Shown: positions 10,244-20,770, counted from the first letter of the stretch. The stretch: 64,000 nt of DNA from Paralithodes platypus (GCA_032716605.1 CM064580.1:39186638-39250637), one strand, 5' to 3'. Notes: generated by a model from the sequence alone, not told the origin. Numbers and translations are program-made.

Positions 10244-13200
10244 TTCTAAGCTTACAAGGATCAAGTTTGCGCGGCGTCTGCGGGGGGTGCGGGGGGCACA
10301 GCCCCCCGCTTCATAACAGGGGGTCCGGGGGGCGTAGTCCCCCGGCCGCCGGAGAAATTTTGAGATGTGAAGGTAAATATATGCACAATACATGCTCAAA
10401 ATTTATTAAAAGGAATGAATAATATTGTAAGTAAAAGGGATGTTATGTATGTTTACTGGTGTTTAATCAGGATACTAGGGGAGCTGGCTGCCTGTACTTC
10501 AGTCTCAAAGAGATGCACTTCAGGTCCACTAATTATATAGGCATTGAAAACAGGTTTTTAAATTATTCTTAGCAGTCCCTGTTTTAGTTTTGTAACTTTT
10601 GTCCAATAAAGATTTCATGTATATTTGTTGTTGCATTCCAAGAACTATTACATACTTAATTTATATCCTTTCATATGATACATGAGTTACTATAGAGTAC
10701 TGGTTAAAATACATACCGGTACCAAGTTTCAAGAATAAACTTTGATTAGAACATTTGTTTGTCTATTATTTTCCCTGGGCCGAGTAAAAAATACCTGGGT
10801 AGGCTATTCCCATCTCGGGTTAAGTACAATCAGTAGGAACGTAGAAACTTACTTTAATTTTCACAACTTTAAAAGACTCAAGATTCTGCGAGGCTAATTC
10901 CGAAAATATTCAATCAAGTCTCCGTTACCCCCATGAAGTCAGGTTATAGTAATGACAAGACATACCAATAATATATGTTAGTTAGCGGGTGTGTGGACTG
11001 TGGGGATAGTGACAGCCCCCACTTTGGACACTAAGACTAAGTAAAGTTAGGTTAGGGTAAGGTAATGCAAATTATCTACTAATAACATGATAAACAATTG
11101 AACAATAAACTACTGTACTATATTCCTTGAAGAAATAAAAACAAACAATTGTACATAAGGCTGCGGAAAGATTCTTTAGTGATACCCAAGTCATGGCCGG
11201 GATTCCGGGAAATCTATAAATGCACTGTAGGCGGTAGGCCTAGCTGCTGGCTGTACACTTATTAAATTGTACCGGTAATCTGGCTAAAAAGTTACCGGTA
11301 TACAAAATGAGAACATAGAGGCAGGGTGCAGATCCCACTTTGGACACTAAGTTTGGACTTTGGTTAGGGTAAGTTATTGCAAATCTTCCACTCATAATAT
11401 AAACTACAATAAAATAAGATACCAGTAGATAAGATACTACTGTAGCCTATTCTGCCTATAGCCTATACCTTGAAAACAAAAACAAACGGTAAGACTGCGA
11501 AAGTATTCTTCAGTGACAGGTCTACCCCTATAATCCCACGGCATGACGACAAACTGTTATTGTCATAGGCTATAGCCTAGCCAGGGTGTCGAATGACGCT
11601 GTTTTTTGAGTGATACAACTTTCTGTATAATGATAAAAAAAAATAATCCTAGCCTAGGCCTAGCCTACGTATTTTTATATTATTATTTTAAAAGTTAGAC
11701 ATCTAAAATAGGCCTAGGCTTAGGCCTACTGTGTTCCAAAACTCAAGAGTAGCCTAGGCTAGGTTAGCCTAGCCTAGCCTTACAAAAAAAAAAAAAAAAC
11801 AGGAATGTTGGTCTAGGCTAAGTTTAATATACACTTCCCAGGTCATTTTAACAGTTCTATTGCTTCTATATATCATATAATACACCATAGAGTAAGTTTT
11901 TAATAACTAGAAAAAAAGGTCATCTTCTAAATAATTACCATAATTGAGGACCTTCGCCATTCCCAGGTTAAGAGTGGGCTCTGAGTCTTAGCCTACCAGA
12001 ACCAGATTCCCAGCTGCCTAGCTAACCTTATTTTTTACTGTCTTTAACCTCAAATCTTCCTTGATCTTCATTAGCCTATCAATACATTATACATAGCCCC
12101 ACTAGTGGGGGCAGTCCTAAGATTGTTGGATAATGGGTTATCCTAAGCCTAATATGCCTAGCCTCAGCCTAGGCTACTCATTTCTGCTTCAAATTATCAT
12201 TATCATCATAGGCCTAGGCTAATACAAGTAGGCCTAGGCTTATCTGAAAAAAATAATATGCTTGGCTACTTACAAAATCGCTGTTTGGTGCTTGCTAGAA
12301 GTCAGGTTTATCCAAAGTATCACCTTGAACTTATACCTTATATATGAGTTCCCCAAGATTAATATGCACAATTTTAGAATGTGTAGGGCACTCGCACTTC
12401 ACATGAAGTCAATGTTATATTCCAGCCCCTTAATTCACTCTATTTTTCCACAAATATATCGGTAAATAACAGCTAACACATTTCCAAGTGTTCCACAGTT
12501 GATTGGCGGCAAGCTAATTTGACGTCATCATTGGATTATTCTCGGAAACACCACAATGGAAAACATTGCTGATATTCGTTCGTTGTTTTCCATTGATCCA
12601 ACCACATATATACCCCTGAAAAACCAATAATTCATCATAAAATCGTACTAATTTATAGCTTACCTTATGCCTCAAGGTCTTGCGCTCTTTGTCAAACACA
12701 TAAAATTTATATTCATTCACTATTTTTAAGAAATTAGAGACCCCATAAAATTAGCACATACGAAAAAATATCGTGTATTTTGTGGGAGTTTAATTAAGAT
12801 CAGATCAGATCAGAAAACTAACATTCAAACTTAAATTAATATTTTACATTATTCATTTCAGTGAAATTTAGTCAATATATTAAACACATGGAGTAGTTTA
12901 GTTAATATATACATAGTTTTAGATAAATACCTATTATTATCCTTTAATCTACATATTATTGAGCATTCGAGTGCCAATAAAATTACGGTAGTTGTGTTCG
13001 TCTTGACTCAGCCTTCCGTCGGCGCAATATAACATCGGAGTGTAGGGGTACATTGGTTGTTTGTTTGTTTGTTTGTTTTAGCGGACTCTCCCATCCAGGA
13101 GTTCGTTCTATGAACGATGGCTGTTTCCTTATTGTAATATATATTTGTTATATTGGTGCTAAAGTCAGTCACCTCATCCGAACCGAACAAGTTGTGTTTT

Positions 13201-13470
13201 CACAGTGTAAACAAATCGCTCTCATGACTCGAGCTCTGGATTTATCCGTCTATATTTACATTAGTAGCTGCATTTGGACTTCAATACAGGTGATATATAA
13301 TAGTTCTAAGATCATAGCCAATGTAGAGTACAGTGTAGAGCAAAGCAACTATCGTTTGATGAGTGTAATGTAGAAATAGAATGGCAGGTTTAGCGGGGCT
13401 CCCGGCCGCCCCGGGACAGTCACAGGCTCTTAGCCTATTTCAGTATCAATATTTTTTCAATGTTAGGTTC
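10244..13470. other. ~3.2-kb non-coding block separating gag and pol of the LTR element
   Basis: No protein family was recognised on either strand. Contents: two GC-rich hairpins (10276-10350, stems such as GCGGGGGG/CCCCCCGC and CCGGGGG/CCCCCGG); two passages sharing CACTTTGGACACTAAG (11018-11040, 11336-11352); a dense run of the palindromic motif TAGGCCTAGGCT and variants (about 11640-12250); and a 15-A run near 11787. Weak 9-bp inverted matches GTGCCAAAA (10209) and TTTTGGCAC (13495) lie near the two junctions. It may be an insertion into the element or expanded internal sequence. Confidence 0.5.
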
Positions 13471-13474
13471 GGGA

Positions 13475-14456
13475 TCACGAAGAAAATGGGCGAATTTTGG
13501 CACACTGCCAGCAACACATACCTGCGCAGCGGCTGGGCATGAAGCTTTGTCGGGGGCGTGGACCGTGGTGGCCACCACAATTACCACAGGGCCGGTTGGA
13601 AGAGCGCTTGGCAGCCCCGTCTTGGCGTGCTGCTGCTATATCAGGTCTGAAGTCATCCATGGTGTCTGTACCAGCTGCCTGAGCAGTATCACGCCAACAT
13701 TGTCCACCTAATGCATCTTGACGTGCCGCTTCATATGTACAGCAAACCCCTCTAAGGGTATCAACATCATCAAAAGAATCACACACTTGAAATATATGCC
13801 TCTTTAATGCTGGATCACGGAGGCCAACCATTAACTTGCGTAGCAGCATGTACTCGGATAAATCACAATTACACTCGGGGCATTGGAACTCACAATCAGA
13901 CTTCAGTAGCTTTCTGAGAACTTCTGATAAAAAATTCACTGACTGACTCACTTTGGCCCTGAGACACACTGAAGAATTCTGACCACTGTACTGCTTGGTT
14001 TGAAGCACGAAGGACTAGCTTGGCAATGGCATCAAGGGCTGCTTCTAATGTGAGGGCACTCCACTGGTCGTAGGAGAACCTGGCGTCCACAGCTCGCTGA
14101 AGGGCCGGAACACAATTAAGTCTGATGTGTTGGACAGCCTCCAGGGGGAACCACTTGCAGAGTTGTAGCCAGCAAGCCATTGACCGCCTCCATGACCTAA
14201 AGGCAGAAGATGACATTTCCAACTCACACTTTTCAGGGGCAGCTGACACTGAGCTTCTTGATCTGGTTCCATGGCCCTGTGTGGCAAGATTGACCATGTT
14301 GGCTTGGAGGGATTCTATGGCACGCTGCTGGGCCGCAATTACCGCCTTTGCTTGAGTCATGGTGGTTGCTAGGTCGTGAGGCACTGCAAGACCCATGGTA
14401 GGAGCTGACCTGCGTCCCCTGGGGGTGTTGTGGAATATCCTGCGAGACCGAGACAT
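13475..14456 (-). pseudogene. gag: gag of the LTR retrotransposon, frameshifted
   Basis: It starts at the ATG at 14456-14454 (MSRSRRIFHNTPRGRRSAP), about 40 nt inside the primer-binding site. The first frame runs to 13896 through a coiled region (TMTQAKAVIAAQQRAIESLQ) and a capsid-like helical region (FRSWRRSMACWLQLCKW). The second frame takes over near 13905 (DCEFQCPECNCDLSEYMLLRKLMVGLRD), indicating a single-base indel. It ends in a zinc-knuckle-like stretch, CGNCGGHHG...CAGMCCWQCAKIRPFSS, with two CxxC pairs. The frame stops where the non-coding block begins, so the gag-protease connection is lost. Confidence 0.82.
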
Positions 14457-14479
14457 TGTTGAAGGTCATAGGCCTTGAT

Positions 14480-14495
14480 CCTACACACTGCGCCA
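14480..14495 (-). promoter_or_regulatory. Primer-binding site candidate
   Basis: Directly adjoining the 5' LTR on the minus strand is TGGCGCAGTGTGTAGG. A TGG start at zero spacing is typical for tRNA-primed elements. I did not assign the primer tRNA. Confidence 0.6.
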
Positions 14496-14625
14496 TGTAG
14501 GATCTTCCAATAATGCTAGGGGAACTCCATAAATAAGACACAGGAAGATGTAGGTCTTGTTTACTTCCCAAGCGGTAGCTGTACATAGTTGCCAGATCGG
14601 TATCCCAGTGATGCCAAATCCTACA
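14496..14625 (-). repeat. LTR (5' LTR with respect to element)
   Basis: 130 bp, same sequence as 7266-7395 apart from one base. It is followed by the GAAAC target duplication at 14626-14630. Confidence 0.92.
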
Positions 14626-14630
14626 GAAAC

Positions 14631-15074
14631 GAAAAGAAAACGACCAATTTTCATTTCACAAAGTTTAATCAAATTGCAATTTGCCAAAATAGCCTATATG
14701 CTCAGTGGCAAGCAAACGTTATGAATAATGTGAATGTATCTATCGTTCATTTTCAGTCGGTATAGATAAATATTCGCCCATTGCAAAAATTTAAATTAGT
14801 TTATCATGAAAAAGGACCTCTCATTTTATAAGCTACTCAAAGAAAATGAATATACTATTTGCCTAACTATTATATTTTCTATTTCTCGCGATTACTTAAA
14901 TATTAAAATATGATTAATATAATTATTATATGCTATATAATTAACAAATCATATACCTGCATATTTTATAAGATAAAAATAATGCAATTGCTTCCATTTA
15001 CACACCATATCAACGTTCACCAAACCAAACCCAACCATCTTCCCTCTCACAGAATTCACTCGCTCATTTGAATC
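14631..15074. other. AT-rich upstream region of the kinase gene
   Basis: No gene was seen. It is strongly AT-rich up to about 14995, then the composition changes to a pyrimidine/CA-rich leader (CCAAACCAAACCCAACCATC) before the kinase ATG. A promoter is plausible here, but no confident TATA box or initiator could be chosen. Confidence 0.35.
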
Positions 15075-16007
15075 ATGGACGTCAACGTAGTAGCATGTGT
15101 TTTCGTGCCATTCGTGGTCATCGCCTCCCTACTTGTAACTATTCGTCGTTTTCGCAAGAATGCTAGCATAACTGTTTGTTTTAATGTCTCAAAGGGGCAA
15201 ACAGTTACTGATAATAAGAAATATAAGATGTCTGGAGATAAAACTATCTTGTCCGAATCCGAAATCTTGGAGTTTATCGGATCGGGTAGATGTAAAGTTG
15301 GGAGCGGGGCAAACGGGATTGTTTATAAGATTAAGTACAAGGGTAGCTTGGCTTGTTTGAAAATTGGCAAGAATGCTGGTCGACAGTCTAAAATGTTTCT
15401 GTCGGAGGCTCAAAATATTTGTCAGATGGATGGAGCTGGTGGGTCGCCAAAATTGTTAGCTGTCGCGAATGACGCCCCCATGATGGTCACCACTTTTTGT
15501 GAGGGTGTGACCATTTATGAGTGGCTAGATTACAATCAATGGCTTCCCAAAAAACTCGCTTTAATTGTAATCTTGGATATCACCGTCGCACTCGATGATC
15601 TCCATTCAAAAGGTTTGGTTCATAACGATATCAAAGGAGACAATGTGCTGGTTGATTGCACTGATGATAATATCTTCATCCACATGATTGACCTTGGCCT
15701 TTCAACCACTCCTGGATCTCCATTATATTTGAAAGACGCAACCCCCGCCAGGTATAAGATCCATCCATGGTACGCTCCGGAGGTATGGTATGGACTGACC
15801 ACTGATCCTAAAAGTGACGTTTTCGCCCTGGGTCACATGGCAGCCGAGATAATCGAAAGGTGCACCTTGGGTCCCGATCCTATGGATGACGCTATTACGG
15901 CGTTGGTCGATCAGATGCAGCATAAGGTAATGGAAATGCGTCCATCTGTACCACAGGTTATTTCAGACCTACGGTGGATCATAGGCTCTTGTGCTGATGA
16001 TTCATAA
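15075..16007 (+). CDS. Single-exon membrane-anchored protein kinase, 310 aa
   Basis: ATG at 15075 (AATCATGG context), stop at 16005-16007. Residues ~5-22 (VVACVFVPFVVIASLLVT) form a hydrophobic N-terminal segment followed by RRFRK, suggesting a signal anchor with the kinase facing the cytosol. The kinase fold follows: glycine loop GSGANGIVYK (76-85), ATP lysine K96 in ACLKIG, candidate helix-C glutamate E111, catalytic loop HNDIKGDN (183-190, giving D185, K187, N190), metal-binding D206 in DLG (DFG variant), APE 234-236, and D248 in SDVFALG. The catalytic residues are present, so activity is plausible. The HND and DLG variants and the small domain are unusual. The frame is uninterrupted in a region full of dead transposons. 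It could be a lineage-specific host kinase, a retrocopy or an acquired gene; no intron or poly(A) trace decides this. The substrate is unknown. Confidence 0.85.
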   Translation: MDVNVVACVFVPFVVIASLLVTIRRFRKNASITVCFNVSKGQTVTDNKKYKMSGDKTILSESEILEFIGSGRCKVGSGANGIVYKIKYKGSLACLKIGKNAGRQSKMFLSEAQNICQMDGAGGSPKLLAVANDAPMMVTTFCEGVTIYEWLDYNQWLPKKLALIVILDITVALDDLHSKGLVHNDIKGDNVLVDCTDDNIFIHMIDLGLSTTPGSPLYLKDATPARYKIHPWYAPEVWYGLTTDPKSDVFALGHMAAEIIERCTLGPDPMDDAITALVDQMQHKVMEMRPSVPQVISDLRWIIGSCADDS

Positions 16008-16300
16008 CATAGAGGTCCTATACTCATCCAGGGCTAAGGTGGATCATAGACTCTTATGATGGTTAACGTACATTATTGTAAAACTAGCAAAATAAATAAC
16101 ATAACATAACCTAACCTGGATGGAAGGCCCTATGCTAATCCAGGGCTTTGGTGGATCATAGACTCTTGTGCTGATGATTCATAACATAACCCGGATGTAA
16201 GGTTCTATGCTAATCCAGGGATAAGCTGGATTAAAGATGTTAGATTCTGCTTGACCTGGGTTCAATCCCAGCCCAGGCGGACATTTAGTGGGTATTATAG
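16008..16300 (+). repeat. Partial duplications of the kinase 3' end, plus tRNA-like B-box motif
   Basis: The kinase C-terminal codons (GGTGGATCATAGGCTCTTGTGC, TGATGATTCATAACAT) recur degenerately at ~16038-16060 and closely at ~16149-16190. They are linked by repeats of CTAATCCAGGG flanked by GTCCTATACTCATCCAGGG. Near 16245-16280, CTGGGTTCAATCCCAGCCCAGG resembles a tRNA T arm, possibly a SINE remnant. Confidence 0.65.
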
Positions 16301-17925
16301 TACATCCTAGCGTGTTTCACATGCTTGCACCCAGTCGGGGGATACCTCGATGACGTATATAGACCATAATAACACACACAACAATTTTGCTGCATTTTGT
16401 GTCACCCCAAAGTCTGATAACCCACTCTCATTAAAGTGTGGTGGCACAAAATGACAAGAGGCGATCCCAGACTTTTAAATATATACATTATATGGACAAC
16501 CTTTCCTGACTATTTTTAAGAATGAAAGTAAATATGCATTGCAGAATAATTATTACAAAGCAAATAAAGACAAAATAAAAGCGAAATAGCGTAATATACC
16601 AAATATCATTAGGTATGTCAGGGACTGGAATAATCGACAACAGAACATATCGGCAATAAATTTGAATATATACAATTTAAGATGTGTTGTGACATTACAT
16701 ATTAGGTGAAATTATAAAACATATTTATTTGTTTAATAGTAGAGCAAGAAATATTCGCATACATAGACATTTCGCATACATACATTTCACCCACCCCTCG
16801 ATATATCTACGTTCCTACTGGCCCTCACGCAGCCGTGGTGCTTAGCGCGGTCGAACCTATATTTCACAAATGTTATGATATTTATATATATGCGTGTACT
16901 GTTACATAGTAATATTGTATTGTGTAACCTAATCAACCCGAATGATATACATTTAAGTAAGAATACACCGAAATATAATCGTGATAAGGCTCGAATGGAG
17001 TGGCACCGCGGCTGCGGCCAATGTTTATAAACAACACGCTTTAGGCCTACATATCAAGATCAATAATTAATGATCCATCATTTCGATATTATTTTGATCT
17101 AGTTGAATTTGTAAAAAATTGTGATGACTTTTCCTATATTATATTAATATATATATTATATTAATAATCGCTTACTTTGAGGTATTATATATAATAACTC
17201 CGGTAGGTTATCGGCCTTCTATAGGATTATGACGCTTCTTTTGGACATTCTGAGGATATAGCTAGGTACATTTATAATTATCACATCCAAATCGATTATT
17301 TGTATATGGATATATACACAAAGTCTTAAAACTGTTATCAAGTTCCGAAAGTCTGAATCGGGTTGAGTTTAGACCCTGTGGAAGAGCAGGGTTGAGTTGG
17401 CTTGATATTGGACACCCTTTTATGGCATTTGGGTGTGAAATACGACACCATTTCCAGTCTATCGGAGATAGTGATGGTAAAGGAAAATGTGGTACTGTGG
17501 TCACTCCAACAGCTTCCTCTCTCTCCAACACCCCTTCTCCCCTCTCTACACTCTTCAGAAAACTAAGAAAGTGGAAAGTAGCAACGAGGTGCCGTTGTAA
17601 AGGCTTTATCCCTCAATACCTTTACCTGAGTCTATAAACGAGATTTTTAATCACGGAATAATAGGCCTATATATATTTTTTGGTGACGTGTTTATTTTAT
17701 TTTTTATTTTTTTGTATTTTAACCTTAAATTGATTTAAGGATATTTTGTTTGTATTGGAAGTCTATTGGTTAGTTATAAACATTTTGTGTACGGTTATGT
17801 ATGTTTACTTTTTACTCTAGCATGTCATAAGACGATTTTATTTGTATCTAGTTTATGAGGGACCTGTAGGAATCAGAGGGTTATCCCTATTTGGAGGGAG
17901 GAGAGTCTTTTTGAAGCTCCCCTGT
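16301..17925. other. AT-rich non-coding stretch
   Basis: About 1.6 kb with no recognised gene or repeat family. Short ORFs at 17262-17640 have no recognisable domain. Confidence 0.45.
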
Positions 17926-17929
17926 TTTA

Positions 17930-18185
17930 CTTAATTAGTTTGGAGATTTTAAGACGTTTCACCTCATTAGTTTGACGATAATAAGACACTCACACCATTC
18001 ACTTGCCAATTTTTTTGGGGGGTTAGCGATAACGAGCCTGTAACTTAAAGGATATTGGCCTTCGGAGGGGAGATTTTTCCACCGAAAAATGTACACATTG
18101 AGCTTGAAGAGGGGTCTGGGTGGGCAGTATTTAGTTTGAAAACAGTCTGGGAGGGCATTATTCTTAGCCTAGGGAACAAACTAAA
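17930..18185 (+). mobile_element. MITE-A copy, diverged
   Basis: It has TTAGTTTGACGATAATAAGAC, the core TTAGCGATAACGAGCCTG, GGCCTTCGG, TTTTTCCACCGAAAAATGTACA and TTGAAGAGGGGTC in family order. Termini are decayed. Confidence 0.6.
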
Positions 18186-18189
18186 AACT

Positions 18190-18265
18190 GTCTTGATAGC
18201 GTAATGCATAGTGCGCGGGAATTTCGATGTGAGTATCCTGGGTTCGAGTCCTGGGAGTGCCACAT
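18190..18265 (+). repeat. tRNA-derived SINE head
   Basis: CTTGATAGCGTAATGCATAGTGCGC (D-arm/A-box-like) is followed by CTGGGTTCGAGTCCTGGG, a perfect T arm with B box GGTTCGAGTCC, then AGTGCCACATG. The middle does not fold as an anticodon arm. Confidence 0.6.
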
Positions 18266-18427
18266 GTATTTGTTGATTTCATTAATTGAGTTTAGATGTG
18301 AAGTTGGTTGGTGTAAACAAAACTAATAATACATTGATCGAAAATAACAACATCAAGCAAAAATCCTCAACACTAAGTCATCAGAATATCATAATAACCC
18401 ACAAGACGTCGGACCATACAGGGTTAA

Positions 18428-18800
18428 GGGGAGGCAGTTGGTTTTTAGAGTCCTCCTCCTCCCTCATGTTTAGCCCCGTTAGTTATGAGATTTCAAGACA
18501 TTCCCCCATTAGTTTGGCGATATTCAGACCTTCTGCCCCATTTCTTTGCTAATATTTAGACCTTTCATGCCATTTAGGTGTCGAGTTTTTCTTGGCGAGC
18601 GATAGTGAACCTGTAATTATAGCAGTAACCGGCCTTTGGCCGGAAAAATTTTCTACCGAAAAATTTACAAATTTATATCGAAGGGGGTCTTGTGGGTGTT
18701 CTTTTAAGTTTGATGGGGGTTTAGAGAGCAAACTAAACCCCCTCCTTAAACCATTGAGCAGAACCAGTAAATTATGCCGCACAATACCGTCTGAGCTCTC
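18428..18800 (+). mobile_element. MITE-A copy with TTAA on both sides
   Basis: TTAA at 18424-18427 is followed by GGGGAGGCAGTTGG; the right end GTCTGAGCTCTC is followed by TTAA at 18801-18804. The interior has the core GGCGAGCGATAGTGAACCTG and hairpin CCGGCCTTTGGCCGG. The right terminus differs from other copies and is shared with the copy at 44073-44451, defining a subfamily. Confidence 0.8.
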
Positions 18801-18959
18801 TTAAGTGACGACAGATTGTACCCTGGCATGATTCCTTACAGATCTTTCTATAACTGAATAACACGTCTTATGCTAGCAAGAGTATTAGTAAATGACACAA
18901 TCTTACCAAGGGGTTAAGGGGAGAATATATTGACTTATTTATCTGTATTATTATTATTA

Positions 18960-19400
18960 TTATTATTTTTTATTTTTATTTTTTTTCCCTAGACTTCCAT
19001 CACCGGCTTTTTGTTATCTTTCTCTCTCTTTCCCTGGCTTGTATCCATTCGGCCCCATTCAGCCAACTGTTTTAAGACGTTTATCACCATCCAGGTGTCG
19101 ATATCTTCCTGGCGAGCGATAGCGAGCCAGCATTGTATGGAGGAATCCGGCTTCGCCAGAGACATTTTTCTATCGGAAAATGTACAAATTTAGCTTGCTG
19201 TCAAAACCAAAATAAATATATATGCTGGCTCGCTACCGCTCGCCAGGAAAATATTGACACCTGGATGGGGGTAAACGTCTTAAAACAGTAGGCTGAATGG
19301 GGCCGAATGGATACAAGACAAAGAGAGGGAAAGAGAAAAAAAAAAGCGAGGTGGGCTCCCTTAAAGAAAATGCCCCCTAGAACCCCCTTCGAGATAAGTT
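18960..19400 (-). mobile_element. MITE-B nested in a MITE-A remnant
   Basis: MITE-B (~18999-19360) is a fold-back. The left arm (GCTTGTATCCATTCGGCCCC ... CCTGGCGAGCGATAGCGAGCC) is mirrored by the right arm (GGCTCGCTACCGCTCGCCAGG ... GGGGCCGAATGGATACAAG), and it ends GCGAGGTGGGCTCCC before TTAA (19361-19364). Flanking halves of a minus-strand MITE-A remain: CCCTAGACTTCCATCA at 18989 and GCCCCCTAGAACCCCCTTCGAGATAA at 19372. The left MITE-B terminus with its TTAA was lost. Confidence 0.75.
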
Positions 19401-19404
19401 ATTC

Positions 19405-19600
19405 ATGAGAGAGAGAGTGAGAGTGAGAGTGAGAGTGAGTGATAATGTGAGTATTGCGTATATATGAGTGTGAAGGAACAGAGAAGGAGGCTGGAATTCT
19501 AAAAGAGAGAGAGAGAGTGTGAGTGAGTGAGTGAGTGAGTGAGTGAGAGAGAGAAAGAGTTAGAGAGAGTGAGTGTTATGTGAGTAGGAGGTGGGATTTC
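19405..19600. repeat. GAGA/GAGT low-complexity tract
   Basis: Runs of GAGAGAGAG and GTGAGTGAGTGAG separated by short unique sequence. No coding potential. Confidence 0.8.
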
Positions 19601-19689
19601 TAACAAGACGGTTTTCCCATATCCCTTCCTCTTCAACCCTTCACCCTGATACGTCTAAACTTTACATTATATTGATTATCCCTGTTTGT

Positions 19690-19945
19690 TTAACCCCTTG
19701 AAGCTCTGACGCGTTTTAGCAGTTTATTTTGGCTATCATTAGACGATTTTATGCAGCTTAGGAAGGATCTGTGGTATTAAAAGGGTAAATACTATCTCAA
19801 TCAACCCTTTGACTTCCATATTTGTTTTTATCTTTGTTTTTCTATATTCCAACTACTCCAATATACCGTTACTAATCTTAATAAAATCGTCTAATAGTAG
19901 CCAGAAAACAGAACAGAAACGCGTATTGGAGCTTGAAAGGGTTAA
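19690..19945. mobile_element. FB fold-back element with TTAA ends
   Basis: TTAA (19690-19693) then CCCCTTGAAGCTCTGACGCG opens the element; it closes with CGCGTATTGGAGCTTGAAAGGG then TTAA (19942-19945). The arms contain GGCTATCATTAGACGATTTTATGCAGCTTAGGAAGG and its inverted counterpart AATAAAATCGTCTAATAGTAGCC. It is non-coding. This is the best-preserved undisturbed reference copy of the FB family in the window. Confidence 0.8.
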
Positions 19946-19989
19946 TATGTTCCCTCCTATTAGTTTTGGTTTATCCATCTGATTTGTCA

Positions 19990-20355
19990 TTTACCAGAAT
20001 TTACCAGCACGTCCTGAACTTCCCAAATTGACTAATTCCTTGAATATGACGATAATACGTTGTTATATGTGCGACTAATTTGCATGGAACCAAATCCACT
20101 TACTATTTTTTTTTTTTTTTTTGTATTATTATTATTATTTTTTTTTTATTAATATCACCACAACACCAAACACCTCCAATGAAATTAATGAAAGCATATA
20201 TGTGATCCACCAGGATTCGAACCCGGGTTATCACACACATATTTCTAGACACCTTAACCATTACACCACCAAGACGTACCACATAGTGATTTTGATTAGT
20301 TCTTTTGTTTTATAGTGTGTCGTTGCTGTTTTGGTTTGTTTATTTTGCAAGTTTT
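19990..20355. repeat. Dispersed repeat (copy 1) containing a SINE
   Basis: Left part 19995-20100 (TTTACCAG...CGTCC..ACTTCCCA..TTGACTAATTCCTTGAA) and right part 20285-20350 (GATTTTGATTAGTTCTTTTG, TTTTGGTTTGTTTATTTT) both recur at 60368-60480 and 60810-60890. In each copy a different SINE occupies the middle. Confidence 0.65.
20111..20280 (-). repeat. tRNA-derived SINE, single copy of the 1-1385 family
   Basis: On the minus strand CGTCTTGGTGGTGTAATGGTTAAGG gives the A box and CCCGGGTTCGAATCCTGG the B box. An AT-rich tail and poly(A) (plus-strand poly-T at 20107-20122) follow. It matches the array unit at the window start. Confidence 0.8.
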
Positions 20356-20429
20356 ACATTATAATTACTATCATTTCCCCTTATCCTTGTTGCTGTTTAT
20401 CGTCATTGTTATATCATTTAGTCCACTTT

Positions 20430-20735
20430 TAATCCGTTCATCCGTTCAGTACCGGTGACGTCATTTTCATTATATTCTGGCAAGTATTGGACGATTTTAT
20501 TCCGCTTAGGGAGGACGTCTATCAATTTAAAGGCTACAAACAATCTTAGTTAATCCTTTTAGTTACCACATATCCTTCCTAAACTTCATAAAATTGTCTA
20601 AATATAGCTGGAATTAAATTGTCTAAATATAGCTGGAATTAAATTGTCTAAATATAGCTGGAATTAAATTGTCTAAATATAGCTGGAATTAAATAAAAAA
20701 GACCGCCGGTACAGAAAAGTTTAATCTATATATTT
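20430..20735. mobile_element. FB-related fold-back element with a 25-bp internal tandem repeat
   Basis: Left arm AGTACCGGTGACGTCATTTTCATT and right arm AAAAGACCGCCGGTACAGAAAAG are inverted relatives. Near the right arm AAATTGTCTAAATATAGCTGGAATT is repeated four times in tandem (20587-20695). No clean TTAA pair was found. Confidence 0.6.
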
Positions 20736-20768
20736 GTTATTGATTTTTTTTATTTTATTTTCACTCTA

Positions 20769-20770
<2 letters not shown>

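Larger units (their letters stand above)
7266..14625 (-). mobile_element. Ty3/gypsy-type LTR retrotransposon, structurally bounded, defective
   Basis: Two 130-bp LTRs (7266-7395 and 14496-14625) begin TGTAGGAT and end ATCCTACA and differ at one position by eye (GTGTTGCC versus GTGATGCC). Direct GAAAC copies at 7261-7265 and 14626-14630 are the 5-bp target-site duplication. Coding direction is minus. A primer-binding-site candidate lies directly inside the upstream LTR, gag at 14456-13475, pol at ~10243-8422, and a purine tract just before the downstream LTR. The near-identity of the LTRs suggests a recent insertion. It cannot be autonomous: gag has a frameshift, about 3.2 kb of non-coding sequence separates gag from protease, and pol lacks the RT active site, RNase H and the integrase zinc finger. 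Confidence 0.92.

Noticed and set aside
10209..13503. Terminal inverted repeat pair GTGCCAAAA/TTTTGGCAC defining a 3.3-kb DNA transposon
   Set aside because: Only 9 bp, partly inside gag coding sequence (CAKIRP), no target duplication and no transposase. Kept only as a weak hint.
15075..16007. Kinase as part of an endogenous large DNA virus
   Set aside because: No neighbouring viral structural or replication genes are present; the ORF alone does not support this origin.
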